A DNA stretch of 64,000 nucleotides, from NCBI RefSeq assembly GCF_052055585.1, contig NZ_CP170485.1, forward strand, positions 2,852,001 through 2,916,000, in the 5' to 3' direction. Below are positions 26,739 through 35,680 of this stretch, one piece after another. A program made the translations under genes and the position numbers. The stretch is from Oceanicaulis sp052055585 (lineage in GTDB: Bacteria > Pseudomonadota > Alphaproteobacteria > Caulobacterales > Maricaulaceae). Position 1 is the stretch's first letter, and every line of letters begins with the position of its first letter. The notes under the pieces were generated by a model. That model was not told the origin of the DNA. It saw only the letters and a program-made list of their open reading frames with translations, and searched no databases.

Positions 26739-26756
26739 CATTTCCGGAGACGTCTC

Positions 26757-27302
26757 ATGTCCCTGATGCGTTGTCTCAGCCTGTCTGCCCTCACCCTGAT
26801 GGTCGCCGCCTGTGGCGAGCCCAGCGAGCCGGACCTGTCACCCTATGCCGGTCAGCCGCGTGAGCAGACTGCAGAAGAGAGCGAGCTCGCCCCCCAGGCC
26901 AGCGAAGACGAAATCGCGCTGCGTCCTACCGACCTGAAAGCCCGCGAAGTGTGCAACGCCGTGGACGGCGAATTCGCGACGCTGCTGGATCCGGGCACGG
27001 CCTTTGCGGCCCGCGGCGGGGATGGCCGGGTCTATGTGGGCTGGAATTATGACGGCGCCCGCGAACAGCACGTGATCTACACGCCGGATGTGCCGCTGGA
27101 CGACCGCTTGCCGTATGATCTGGCGGTCGGGGATTTCCAGCGCTGGAACATGGAACGCGACGCGCCGAACCGCGACCTCACTGGCGCGGACCGTAAACGC
27201 GATGGCGGTCTGTGCGTGCTTCAGACCGAAGCGAGCATCATCGAACCGCTGATCAATGCCTGGCGCACGCTGGAGCCTGCTCTGGGCAATACGTCTGACT
27301 GA
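26757..27302 (+). CDS. Hypothetical lipoprotein
   Basis: A 181-residue protein with a lipoprotein signal (LMVAAC, Cys19) and a low-complexity linker rich in Glu and Pro. A folded part then follows, with VCNAVDGEFATLLDPGTAFAARGG, RVYVGWNYDG and GGLCVLQTE. Two cysteines in the folded part may pair. Family not recognised. A GGAGA precedes the ATG at 26757; the frame's upstream start at 26688 lies before the terminator and is not used. Confidence 0.75.
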   Translation: MSLMRCLSLSALTLMVAACGEPSEPDLSPYAGQPREQTAEESELAPQASEDEIALRPTDLKAREVCNAVDGEFATLLDPGTAFAARGGDGRVYVGWNYDGAREQHVIYTPDVPLDDRLPYDLAVGDFQRWNMERDAPNRDLTGADRKRDGGLCVLQTEASIIEPLINAWRTLEPALGNTSD

Positions 27303-27316
27303 AAGGGTGGGCGGCC

Positions 27317-27667
27317 TCAGGCCGCCACCACCTGACCGTTCTCGACCTTCACCGGCACGGGCTTGAGCACGGACTTGCCCGCCGGGCCGCCCACGCAGGC
27401 GCCGCTTTTGAGATCAAAGCTCGCTCCGTGAAACGGGCAGACGAGATACTGGCCTTCGCTGACCAGCGTTTTGCCCGAGGGCAGCGAGAAGGGCCGGCCC
27501 GCATGCGGGCAGACATTGAGATACGCCGTCACTGTCTTGCCCGAGCGCAGCACCACAATGGGCGTCGGGTCGAAATCCGCCGGCAATCCGCCCGGATCAG
27601 GGATATCGGCGAGGGTCTTGAGCACCGTGCCCGGCGCCGGCATGACGGTTTCGGTCTCGTCTGACAT
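27317..27667 (-). CDS. Rieske [2Fe-2S] domain protein
   Basis: A 116-residue stand-alone Rieske ferredoxin. The cluster ligands are Cys53/His55 (CPHAG) and Cys77/His80 (CPFHG). There is no signal peptide or membrane anchor, so it is a cytosolic electron carrier or the small subunit of an unidentified oxygenase or reductase. No oxygenase gene is next to it. Its ATG directly abuts the stop of the YciI-family gene upstream (TAGATG), so the two are translationally linked. Confidence 0.9.
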   Translation of the reverse strand: MSDETETVMPAPGTVLKTLADIPDPGGLPADFDPTPIVVLRSGKTVTAYLNVCPHAGRPFSLPSGKTLVSEGQYLVCPFHGASFDLKSGACVGGPAGKSVLKPVPVKVENGQVVAA

Positions 27668-27958
27668 CTAGAGCCCCTCCGGCGCCTTCACGGTCCATTT
27701 GAAGGGGATCCAGAACACGTCCGAGAACAAATCCGCCTTCGCATAGGGATCCGTCGCAAGAATCTCGCGCAGGCCCTCTTCATCCGCGGCTTCAATGATC
27801 AGAAGCGAGCCCACCGGATCGCCTTCACCGCCCAGAAGCGGCCCCGCCATCTTCACCGGCGAGGCCTCGTCAGACGCCCACAAAAGGTGTTCGGAACGGT
27901 GTTTCAGGCGCACATCCAGCGCGCCCTGACGGTCGGTGCAAGTGACGGCAAACAGCAT
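27668..27958 (-). CDS. YciI family protein
   Basis: A 96-residue ferredoxin-like-fold protein with the family's active-site-like His (RLKHRSEH) and the DPY motif (LATDPYAKADLF). YciI proteins are small enzymes or enzyme-like proteins of mostly unknown role. It ends one base before the Rieske gene starts and lies 14 bases after gpsA ends, so gpsA, yciI-like and the Rieske gene probably share a transcript. Confidence 0.9.
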   Translation of the reverse strand: MLFAVTCTDRQGALDVRLKHRSEHLLWASDEASPVKMAGPLLGGEGDPVGSLLIIEAADEEGLREILATDPYAKADLFSDVFWIPFKWTVKAPEGL

Positions 27959-27972
27959 GGGATATCCTGGTC

Positions 27973-28974
27973 TTAGTAGGTTTCAGGGCCGAACGGACGG
28001 GTCAAGAGCGCGGCGATCGCATCATCCACGCTCATCCGGCCCGCCAGCACCGCATCCACAGCGGCGCAGATCGGCATTTCGACATTATGTTTCTTGGCCA
28101 GCGCGACAACGGCGGGGGCGGTCGCCACGCCTTCGGTCACGGCCTTGCGCGCACCCAGAACGCTCTCAAGCGTCTGACCCTGCCCCAGCGCCAGACCGCA
28201 GGACATGTTGCGCGATTGCGGGGAGGAGCAGGTGAGCACCAGATCACCGAGCCCGCAGAGGCCGGTCAGGGTTTCGCGTTTCGCGCCCAGCGCCAGACCG
28301 AGCCGGGTCATCTCGGCGAAGCCGCGCGAGATCAGCGCCGCATGGGCGGATTTTCCAAGTTCACGCCCCTCCACGATCCCGGCGGCGATGGCGAGCACAT
28401 TCTTGATCGAGCCGCCCACTTCGGCGCCCACAAGGTCGCTCGACCAATAGGGCCGGAAGGTTTTCGATCCGACCGCCTCCATCAGCGCCTCACCCATCTC
28501 CCGGTCCTCGCAAGCCAGCGTCACGGCGGTGGGCAGGCCCTTGGCCACGTCGATGGCGAAGCTGGGACCGGACAGGACAGCGGGGACCGCATGCGGCACG
28601 GTCTCGCGCAGGACATCCGTCATCAGAGCGAGGCTCTCGCGCTCAAATCCCTTGGCGCACAGCAAGACCGGCGCGCCCTTGGCGATATGGGGGGCGAATT
28701 GTTTGAGGATGGAGCGCGCATGCTGGGCGGGCGCCACCATCAGGAAAGCGTCGCAGCCTGAAAGATCGGACGGGTCAGAGCTGGCGGTTATGCCTGAGTT
28801 CAGCGGGGCTCCGGGCAGGAAAACCGTGTTTTCGTGCTGGGTGTTGATCGCCTCAACCACCTCGGCCTCATAGGCCCAGAGCGTCACCTTGCGGCCGGCC
28901 TGCGCGGCGGACTGGGCCAAAGCCGTCCCCCAGGCGCCCGCGCCGATCACGCCAATCTTTTGATACTCGACCAT
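27973..28974 (-). CDS. gpsA: Glycerol-3-phosphate dehydrogenase [NAD(P)+]
   Basis: A 333-residue enzyme reducing dihydroxyacetone phosphate to sn-glycerol-3-phosphate for phospholipid synthesis. The N-terminal Rossmann motif is IGVIGAGAWGTALA. LCAKGFE, LSGPSFAIDVAKGLPTAV, the catalytic Lys in GSIKNVLAIAAGI, and GLGDLVLTC are all in place. It begins 20 bp after the end of tsaD, an order frequently conserved in alphaproteobacteria. Confidence 0.97.
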   Translation of the reverse strand: MVEYQKIGVIGAGAWGTALAQSAAQAGRKVTLWAYEAEVVEAINTQHENTVFLPGAPLNSGITASSDPSDLSGCDAFLMVAPAQHARSILKQFAPHIAKGAPVLLCAKGFERESLALMTDVLRETVPHAVPAVLSGPSFAIDVAKGLPTAVTLACEDREMGEALMEAVGSKTFRPYWSSDLVGAEVGGSIKNVLAIAAGIVEGRELGKSAHAALISRGFAEMTRLGLALGAKRETLTGLCGLGDLVLTCSSPQSRNMSCGLALGQGQTLESVLGARKAVTEGVATAPAVVALAKKHNVEMPICAAVDAVLAGRMSVDDAIAALLTRPFGPETY

Positions 28975-28994
28975 ACTTCCCCCTTGTGCCGGGC

Positions 28995-30146
28995 CTAAGC
29001 CTTCGGCCCCTTGCGCCCCGACCCGCTGGCGGGATCGTGAGCGGCGGCGTCCTGATCCAGCGGCCAGCGCGGCCGGGCAGCGGCGTCCAGCGCGTCGGTC
29101 TGCCCCAGCACCAGACGTTCCACGCCCGCGAGCGCAATCATCGCGGCGTTATCGGTGCAGTATTTCAACGGCGGCGCAATCAGTTCAAATCCGTGGCTGT
29201 GCGCTTCGGTCTGAAGCGCTTCGCGCACAGCCGTATTCGCAGCGACCCCGCCCGCCGCGACCAGCGGCAGAGGCCCTTCAAGATCAGCAAAGCGCCCCTT
29301 GAAAATCTCCATCGCCCGCCCGGCGCGTTGCGCCAGATGCCGCGCAATCGCGCTTTGCATGGAGGCGGCGAGATCGGCGCGATCCTGATCAGAGGGCGCC
29401 TCAAGGCCGTCCCAATGGCGGCGCGCGGCGGTTTTCAGACCCGCAAACGAGAAATTGCATGACTTGTCCCGCGCCAGCATCAAGGGCAGCGCGAAGCGTT
29501 TGGGGTCTTCAGCGTCCTGCGCATAGCGCTCGACCGCAGGGCCGCCCGGAAAGCCCAGCCCCATGACCTTGGCCGTCTTGTCAAAGGCCTCACCCGCCGC
29601 ATCGTCGATGGTGGAGCCCAGACGGGTCATCTGACCGACGCCTTCCACAATCACCAGCTGGGTATGCCCGCCTGAGACCAGCAGCAGCAGATAGGGAAAG
29701 GCGAGATCATGCGTAAGGCGCGGCGACAGGGCGTGCCCTTCAAGATGGTTCACCGCCACCAGCGGAATGTCCGCCCCCATGGCGATGCCCTTGGCGGTCA
29801 TCAGCGCCGCCATCACCCCGCCGATCAGACCCGGACCCGCGGTTGCGGCGACCGCATCCAGATCAGACGGTTTCAACCCGGCTTCGCTCAGAACACCCTC
29901 GGCCAGCATATCCATGCGTTCGGCATGGGCGCGGGCGGCAATCTCGGGCACCACGCCGCCGAAAGGCGCATGGGCGCTGTTCTGACCCATCACCGCTTCG
30001 GCCAGAATCTCCACCCGCCCGTCGCCATGGCGACGCAGCACGGCGGCTGCAGTATCATCGCAGCTCGATTCTAGGCCGAGCACAGTCAGAGCGCCCTGCG
30101 GCGCCGCGCCCGGTTGCGGGTGGACTTGATCATGGGATAACGCCAT
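28995..30146 (-). CDS. tsaD: tRNA N6-adenosine threonylcarbamoyltransferase
   Basis: A 383-residue ASKHA-fold enzyme that transfers threonylcarbamoyl to A37 of ANN-decoding tRNAs, working with TsaB and TsaE. GLESSCDDTAAAV starts the fold. The metal-binding HxxxH is in VNHLEGHALSP, and YLLLLVSGGHTQLV and the C-terminal GGVAANTAVREAL are present. It has an N-terminal extension of about 20 residues and a C-terminal one ending GSGRKGPKA. The frame runs far upstream (to 30587) opposite hemC, but the ATG at 30146 with AAGG before it is the only start that fits the family. Confidence 0.95.
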   Translation of the reverse strand: MALSHDQVHPQPGAAPQGALTVLGLESSCDDTAAAVLRRHGDGRVEILAEAVMGQNSAHAPFGGVVPEIAARAHAERMDMLAEGVLSEAGLKPSDLDAVAATAGPGLIGGVMAALMTAKGIAMGADIPLVAVNHLEGHALSPRLTHDLAFPYLLLLVSGGHTQLVIVEGVGQMTRLGSTIDDAAGEAFDKTAKVMGLGFPGGPAVERYAQDAEDPKRFALPLMLARDKSCNFSFAGLKTAARRHWDGLEAPSDQDRADLAASMQSAIARHLAQRAGRAMEIFKGRFADLEGPLPLVAAGGVAANTAVREALQTEAHSHGFELIAPPLKYCTDNAAMIALAGVERLVLGQTDALDAAARPRWPLDQDAAAHDPASGSGRKGPKA

Positions 30147-30234
30147 GACCTTGCAGTACCCTCGCTGGCGTTTCGGCGCAATCATCAGCCTCTGCTGGCG
30201 AGACCCTGGAAACGCGTGAAGGAGTGCGTCTGTC

Positions 30235-31197
30235 GTGAACCTGTTCAATATGCCGATTGCGACCCGCACCTCGCCGCTGGCCATGGCGCAGAGCCTTGAT
30301 GTGCAGGCGCGTCTGGCGAAAGCCCATGGCGAAAACGATCCCGAAGAGAGTTTCCCGATCCTCGGCATGACCACCACAGGCGACCGGATCACCGACCGGG
30401 CGCTGCTGCTGGCGGGCGGCAAGGGCCTGTTTACGAAAGAGCTTGAGCGCGCATTGCTGGATGGCGACGCCCGCTTCGCCGTGCACTCCATGAAAGACGT
30501 GCCGACCACTCTGCCTGACGGTCTGGAAATCGCGTGCGTGCTCGAGCGCGAGGATCCGCGCGATGTGCTTCTGACCCGTGACGGCATCAGCCGGATCGAG
30601 GATCTGCCTCAGGGCGCGACGCTGGGCACCGCTTCGATCCGTCGCCAGGCGCAGGCGCTGGCGTTGCGCCCTGATCTCAACATTGTGCTCTTGCGCGGCA
30701 ATGTGGATACGCGCCTTGAGAAGCTCAATTCCGGCGAGGTGGACGCGACCTTCCTGGCGCGCGCAGGCCTTCGCCGTCTGGGGCGCGAACAGGCCGAACT
30801 GCCGCCGCTGGAACTGACCGCCGTCATCCCCGCCCCGGCACAGGGCGCAGTGGGCATCGAGATTCGCTCGGACGACGCTGAAGCCCGCCGTGCGCTCGAA
30901 CCGCTCAATCACCTGCCCACCCGCATCGCCATCGCCGCCGAGCGCGGCTTCCTGCAAGCGCTGGATGGCTCTTGCCGCACGCCCATCGCCGCCCACGCCA
31001 CTCTTGAGGGCGCGGAAATCCATCTGCGCGGCGAGGCGCTGATGCCGGACGGCTCCAAACGCTGGGCCAATGAGACCCGCGCACAATTGCCGGAACTCGA
31101 CCCCGATGCGGCGCGTCTTCTGGGGTATGAACTGGGCCTTGAAGTGAAACGGGCTGGCGGTGATACGCTGGCGCGCATCGTGGCTGAAACCGGGTGA
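30235..31197 (+). CDS. hemC: Porphobilinogen deaminase (hydroxymethylbilane synthase)
   Basis: A 320-residue enzyme that polymerises four porphobilinogens into hydroxymethylbilane. Cys247 (LDGSCRTP) carries the dipyrromethane cofactor, Asp88 (VHSMKDVP) is catalytic, and the Arg-rich LGTASIRRQAQ and LRGNVDTRL substrate segments are present. The start is GTG at 30235 preceded by AAGGAG. It begins a head-to-tail set with hemD, a Mic60-like gene and hemY, and is divergent from tsaD. Confidence 0.97.
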   Translation: MNLFNMPIATRTSPLAMAQSLDVQARLAKAHGENDPEESFPILGMTTTGDRITDRALLLAGGKGLFTKELERALLDGDARFAVHSMKDVPTTLPDGLEIACVLEREDPRDVLLTRDGISRIEDLPQGATLGTASIRRQAQALALRPDLNIVLLRGNVDTRLEKLNSGEVDATFLARAGLRRLGREQAELPPLELTAVIPAPAQGAVGIEIRSDDAEARRALEPLNHLPTRIAIAAERGFLQALDGSCRTPIAAHATLEGAEIHLRGEALMPDGSKRWANETRAQLPELDPDAARLLGYELGLEVKRAGGDTLARIVAETG

Positions 31198-31200
31198 TTC

Positions 31201-31926
31201 ATGTCCGCCTCCGACCGCTCTCGCGTGATCGTCACCCGCTCTGAACCCGGCGCGACACGCAGCTGTCAGGCGCTGGAAGAGCGCGGCTTTGAAGCGGTCA
31301 ACGCCGCCACGGCGGTGCTGACGTCACAGGCGATCACGCTGGACCTCCAAGGCGTCAGCCTGATCGCCGTCACCAGCCCGTTTGGAGCAAGCTGTCTCGC
31401 CAAGGCGACGCCTGAGCGCCGCGTGCCCGTCATCGCTGTCGGCGACGTCACAGCCGCCCGCCTGCGCGACGCCGGCTTTGAGAAGGTCAACAGCGCCAGC
31501 GGCGACGCCCGCGATCTTCTGGCGATGATCCGGGAACGCGCACCCGAGGGCGAGGTTCTGCATGTGCGCGGCGTGGACCAGACCGGCGATCTGCGAGCGG
31601 AACTGAGCGCCAAAGGCATCCGCGCCCGCTCTGAAATCCTATATGCCGCCGAATCGGTTCCGACCTTGCCCGACACAGTCTGGACCGCCCTGTCAGAGGG
31701 CGCGCCCGTGCTGATCCATTCCGCCAAGGGCGCGGAGCGCTTTGCCGCGCTCGCACAGGCTCAGGGCCATCTGGACGCACTCCTGCATGCGCGCGTCATT
31801 GCAATCTCGAGCGCCGCCGCCGAACCTTTGAAGTCTCTGGGCGTTGCAAAGCTGAAAATCGCCAAACGCCCCGATGAGGCGGCGCTGTTTGACGCACTGG
31901 AAAACCGCCCTCCAGCGCGTGCTTGA
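31201..31926 (+). CDS. hemD: Uroporphyrinogen-III synthase
   Basis: A 241-residue protein, three bases after hemC. HemD sequences are poorly conserved, so the call rests on position plus recognisable features: RVIVTRSEPGA at the N-terminus, IAVGDVTAARLRDAGF, VLHVRGVDQTGDLRAEL in the middle, and a C-terminal ISSAAAEPLKSLGVAKLKIAKRPDEAAL. It closes and inverts ring D of hydroxymethylbilane. Confidence 0.9.
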   Translation: MSASDRSRVIVTRSEPGATRSCQALEERGFEAVNAATAVLTSQAITLDLQGVSLIAVTSPFGASCLAKATPERRVPVIAVGDVTAARLRDAGFEKVNSASGDARDLLAMIRERAPEGEVLHVRGVDQTGDLRAELSAKGIRARSEILYAAESVPTLPDTVWTALSEGAPVLIHSAKGAERFAALAQAQGHLDALLHARVIAISSAAAEPLKSLGVAKLKIAKRPDEAALFDALENRPPARA

Positions 31927-31995
31927 GGTGGCGCTGCGCTGCAACGCAGCCTAGACTCGCAAACATCTCCAATGGCCCTGCGCCCCGAGGACAGT

Positions 31996-33258
31996 ATGAG
32001 CGCCGACACCCCCCGCCCTGACGCCGCCGAACCCGTGGACGCCGAGTTCGAACCTGCGCCGGATAGCAGCGGCGCAGGCGCAAAATCGAAGTCAAAGAAG
32101 TCCAAGCTCTCCAAGGCCAGCAAAGGCGGCGCGCCCGTGCTCGCCTTTCTGGGCCTGACCGTTCTGGCGGCCAGTGTGGGCGGCGGCGCGGGCTGGCTGA
32201 TCGGGCGCTATGCGCCCACCGGCGAATCCTCTGGCATGGCCCAGCTGGAAAGCCGGATCGAGGCGCTTGAAGCTTTCGGCGTCACCGACGAACAGCTTGA
32301 TGTGCTGCAGTCCCGTCTTGAGGTCGTCGAGGAAGAAAGCGCCGGCGCCCCGCTGCGCACGGAGGCCTTTGAGCAGCTGATCCGCGATGTGGCGGAGCTG
32401 CGCGCCGATCTTGAGGCGCTCGATGGCGCACAAGGCGGTAGCGCAGACGGCGCGGCCTTCGCCAGCCAGCTGTCCGCCCTTGAGCGGCGGCTGGAGACCG
32501 TGGCCGACGACGTCGAAACTGCGCTCGCGACCGCCGAGACCACGCAATCGGCGCTCCAGCAGATGCGCAATCAGCCCGCCTCAACTTCAGGCGAGGCCGG
32601 CGGCAATCTTCCCGCAAACGCCCTCACCGCCCTGCGCGCCGACATTACAGGCCTTCAGGCCGATGTGCGCGCCCTGCAATCAGGCTCCGGCGATCTTGAT
32701 GCCCTTTCGGCGCGTCTTGCGGCTTTGGAAGCAACGGTTTCCGGCCTTGACGCCACGGGCGCCAGCACGGCGTCACCGACCGCCTCCGCCAGTCTGGCGC
32801 GACAGGCGCTCGCCTTCTCTGATCTCGCGCAAGCGGCGGCCCATTCCCAGCCTTTCGCCATGGAATACGCCATGCTGGCCCAGGTCTGGCCCAATCGCCG
32901 CCAGCTTGACGCCCTCATCGCGCCTGCCCGCACCGGCGCGCCGACGCTGGATGATCTCTCTGACAGCTTCCCCGCGCAAAGCGTGCGCGAAGCGCTGGGC
33001 CAGACCCAGCGTCTGTGGGGGGTGATCGAGATGCGCCGCACCGGCGATGATCAAGGGGTCGCCGATCAGATTCTCACCTTCATCGAACAGGGCGAGCTGA
33101 ACGCCGCAATCGCTCTGGCTGAAGGCCTTGAGGCGGAAGCGGGCGCCGCGGTCGAACCCTGGCTGGTCGAGGCGCGCAAACGCGAGGCGCTCGACGCCGC
33201 GCTTGAAGACATGCGCGATACGCTGGCCCGCCAGGCCGACGCCGCCGGGGAGCGCTAG
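31996..33258 (+). CDS. Mitofilin/Mic60-like membrane protein
   Basis: A 420-residue protein with an acidic Pro-rich N-terminus, a Lys/Ser-rich stretch, one membrane helix (about 46-72), a long coiled coil (about 80-260) and a helical C-terminal domain with YAMLAQVWPNRRQLDALI. This is the layout of alphaproteobacterial Mic60, the relative of the mitochondrial crista-junction protein that shapes intracytoplasmic membranes. Its location between hemD and hemY is the known alphaproteobacterial setting. GAGG precedes the ATG at 31996; an in-frame ATG eight codons earlier has no ribosome-binding site. Confidence 0.88.
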   Translation: MSADTPRPDAAEPVDAEFEPAPDSSGAGAKSKSKKSKLSKASKGGAPVLAFLGLTVLAASVGGGAGWLIGRYAPTGESSGMAQLESRIEALEAFGVTDEQLDVLQSRLEVVEEESAGAPLRTEAFEQLIRDVAELRADLEALDGAQGGSADGAAFASQLSALERRLETVADDVETALATAETTQSALQQMRNQPASTSGEAGGNLPANALTALRADITGLQADVRALQSGSGDLDALSARLAALEATVSGLDATGASTASPTASASLARQALAFSDLAQAAAHSQPFAMEYAMLAQVWPNRRQLDALIAPARTGAPTLDDLSDSFPAQSVREALGQTQRLWGVIEMRRTGDDQGVADQILTFIEQGELNAAIALAEGLEAEAGAAVEPWLVEARKREALDAALEDMRDTLARQADAAGER

Positions 33259-33261
33259 ACC

Positions 33262-34725
33262 ATGATCCGCCTGATCCTCGCCGTCGCCGCCTGTGTCATC
33301 ACCGCCATTGTGGCCGTCTTCCTGGCGCTCAATCCCGGACTTGTCACCGTCGAGTTCCTCGGCCAGACGCTGGAGGCGCCCTTCGCGCTCGCCATGGGCG
33401 CGCTGATCCTCGCCGCTTTCGTGCTGGTCGTCGCCTGGTGGGTGATCGCCAAGCTCTGGTCTGCGCCAGACGCCTGGAAACGCTTCAGTTTGCGACGTCG
33501 CCGCGATCAGGGCTTTGATGCGCTCGAACGCGCCCTCATCGCCTCCGCCGCGGGTCAGGGCGATCTTGCCGTGCGCCAGGCCGCGCGTGCTGAAGCCCTT
33601 CTGGACCGGCCTGCCCTGTCACGCCTTCTGGCGGCCCGCGCCGCCGAAGCGGCGGGCGATCTTGAAAGCGCGCAGATCCATTACGAAGCCATGCTGGCGG
33701 ACGCCAAGACCCGGCTGGTCGCCCAGCGCGGGCTTGTGGGCATCGCCCAGTCCCGGTCTGATTCCCAGACGCTTCTGACCCATGCCTCTGACGCCTTTGA
33801 GCAGGCCGGTCGCGCCCGCTGGGCGTTTGACGCGCTCTTTGAAGCCCAGGTGAACGCCGCCCTGTGGGCGAAGGCGGAAGCCACCCTGACCGAGGGCGAA
33901 CGTCGCGGTCATGTGGACCGGCTCGCCGCCGGGCGCATGCGCGCCGTTCTTCTGACCGCTGAAGCACGGCGTCTGGAAAGCACGGACCCGGAAACCGCAG
34001 CGAAACTGGCGGATCGCGCCGCAACCGCCTCGCCCGGCTTCGCCCCCGCGGCGGAGCTGGCCGGACGCCTGCTGGCGGAGCAGCGCCGCCATCGCCGGGC
34101 CGTCGATATTCTCGAAGACGCCTGGAAGCACGCGCCTCACCCCGCCCTCGCCCGCGCTTTCGCCAGTCTGCGCCGGTCCGACACCAAGGCCAAGCGCGCC
34201 GAACGTCTGCGCGCCCTGGCGGCGCTCAATCCCGATCATCGCGAAAGCCGGCTCCTGCTGGCGGAGACCGCGCTGGATCAGGGCAATCGCGAAGCCGCCC
34301 ATGCCGCACTGAAGCCGGTGCTGGAAACAAGCCCGGTTTCGGCCCGCGCCTGCGCGCTGGCCGCCCGTCTGGCGCGGCTCGAAGAGAACCCCGAAGAGGC
34401 CCAGCGCTGGATGGCGCGCGCCTCGCACGCGCCCGCTGAGGCGGACTGGTCTGATATTGATGAAGGCGGTCAGGCGTTTAACTATACCGACGCAGACTGG
34501 AAACGCATGGTGGAGAGCTGGGGCCGCGACGCCGTGCTGATCCACCCGCGTCATGAGCGGTATGAAGTCGCCGCCGCCGCCGCGCCTGAAACCATGCTGA
34601 TAGATGCGCGCCCCACTGCAGAGCGTTCCGCCAAGCGCAGTGAAGCAGGCGACAAACAGGGCCCGAACTTTTATGTACCCGGGCCGGCGCCGGACGATCC
34701 GGGCGCCGCTGATCCCGACACCTAG
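33262..34725 (+). CDS. hemY: HemY family TPR membrane protein
   Basis: A 487-residue protein with two N-terminal membrane helices (about 2-20 and 38-60) separated by NPGLVTVEFLGQTLEAPF, then a long array of TPR-like helices (about 80-380) rich in Ala and Arg. This is the HemY_N domain layout. It is linked to haem synthesis by gene order in most proteobacteria, but the molecular role is not settled. It is not the Bacillus HemY oxidase. It starts three bases after the Mic60-like gene. Confidence 0.92.
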   Translation: MIRLILAVAACVITAIVAVFLALNPGLVTVEFLGQTLEAPFALAMGALILAAFVLVVAWWVIAKLWSAPDAWKRFSLRRRRDQGFDALERALIASAAGQGDLAVRQAARAEALLDRPALSRLLAARAAEAAGDLESAQIHYEAMLADAKTRLVAQRGLVGIAQSRSDSQTLLTHASDAFEQAGRARWAFDALFEAQVNAALWAKAEATLTEGERRGHVDRLAAGRMRAVLLTAEARRLESTDPETAAKLADRAATASPGFAPAAELAGRLLAEQRRHRRAVDILEDAWKHAPHPALARAFASLRRSDTKAKRAERLRALAALNPDHRESRLLLAETALDQGNREAAHAALKPVLETSPVSARACALAARLARLEENPEEAQRWMARASHAPAEADWSDIDEGGQAFNYTDADWKRMVESWGRDAVLIHPRHERYEVAAAAAPETMLIDARPTAERSAKRSEAGDKQGPNFYVPGPAPDDPGAADPDT

Positions 34726-34740
34726 ACCTGTTCGCGCCCC

Positions 34741-35409
34741 ATGACCGCATCTGATCCAGCTCGCCCCCGTCTCATTATCGGCGTCACCGGCGGCTCCGCC
34801 TCCGGCAAGACCGAGATCGCCCGGTCGGCGGCGCGCGCCGCCGCGCCCCTGAGCGCGCTCGTCCTGTCTGAAGACGATTACTATGCGGACCACGGCTCAA
34901 AGCCCGATTTTGACCCGTCAGACTTCAACTTCGACCATCCCCAGTCGCGCGATCACGGCCTACTGGCCAAGCATCTCGCCACGCTGAAGGCCGGCAAGAC
35001 CATCAAGGGCCCGATCTACGATTTCACCATCCACCGCCGCCGCAGCGATACCCGCACCATCGCGCCGGCCGATGTGATCATCGTGGAAGGCATCCATCTG
35101 TTCTGTGACGAGCGGGTGCGCGATTGCCTGGATCTGAAGGTCTATGTCTCAGCGCCCGACGATATCCGGCTTGCCCGGCGTCTCTTGCGCGATGTGAACG
35201 AGCGCGGACGCACCTCCCATTCGGTGGTGCACCAGTATTTGCGCACCGTGCGGCCCATGCACCATGAATGGACCTCGCCCAACAAGGAATACGCCGACAT
35301 CCTGATCCGCAATGATGCGGCCGCGGCGCGCCCGGCGGACCATCTGAGCAGCTTCTTTGACGCGCTGGCCGCGCCGATTGTCGACCGGATCAAGGCATAC
35401 AAGGCCTAG
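34741..35409 (+). CDS. Uridine kinase-like P-loop kinase
   Basis: A 222-residue P-loop kinase with Walker A GVTGGSASGKTEIA and VLSEDDYYADHG (substrate Asp-Tyr motif of uridine kinases). YDFTIHRRRSDTRTIAPADVIIVEGIHLF matches the udk/PRK core closely. It likely phosphorylates uridine or cytidine with ATP. Phosphoribulokinase is the main alternative within the superfamily, but no Calvin-cycle gene is nearby. It is the last gene of the haem-side strand before tRNA-Thr. Confidence 0.9.
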   Translation: MTASDPARPRLIIGVTGGSASGKTEIARSAARAAAPLSALVLSEDDYYADHGSKPDFDPSDFNFDHPQSRDHGLLAKHLATLKAGKTIKGPIYDFTIHRRRSDTRTIAPADVIIVEGIHLFCDERVRDCLDLKVYVSAPDDIRLARRLLRDVNERGRTSHSVVHQYLRTVRPMHHEWTSPNKEYADILIRNDAAAARPADHLSSFFDALAAPIVDRIKAYKA

Positions 35410-35442
35410 CGGGCCTGGCGCAGACGAGCTGGCAAAACCGGC

Positions 35443-35471
35443 TTGCCCCCATCGCCGTTCAAGGCTAGTTT
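35443..35471 (+). promoter_or_regulatory. Predicted promoter of tRNA-Thr
   Basis: TTGCCC (35443-35448) and TAGTTT (35466-35471) are spaced 17 bp and lie 38 bp before the tRNA. A small stem-loop (AGGCAGGC...GCCTGCT) is present in the 5' leader. Confidence 0.5.
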
Positions 35472-35508
35472 CCGCGCCCTCCGAGGCAGGCTTTCGCCTG
35501 CTCCGAGC

Positions 35509-35584
<76 letters not shown>

Positions 35585-35599
35585 TTTTTCTCTTATTTC

Positions 35600-35665
35600 T
35601 GTTCTCCCTCGCTCCGCTCGGTCGATCCTCGCTGACGCTGCGGGCGGCCTTTGGCCTTGCGGACC
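35600..35665. repeat. 66-bp direct repeat, copy 1, downstream of tRNA-Thr
   Basis: Begins TGTTCTCCCTCGCTCCGCTC and ends CCTTGCGGACC. It is about 85% identical by eye to copy 2, with the same length. A CGGACC-CTA-GGTCCG hairpin (35660-35674) overlaps its end. Confidence 0.8.
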
Positions 35666-35680
35666 CTAGGTCCGGACGCC

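Noticed and set aside
33262..34725. HemY as protoporphyrinogen oxidase
   Set aside because: The name is shared, but this protein is a TPR membrane protein without an FAD motif; it is not the Bacillus-type oxidase.
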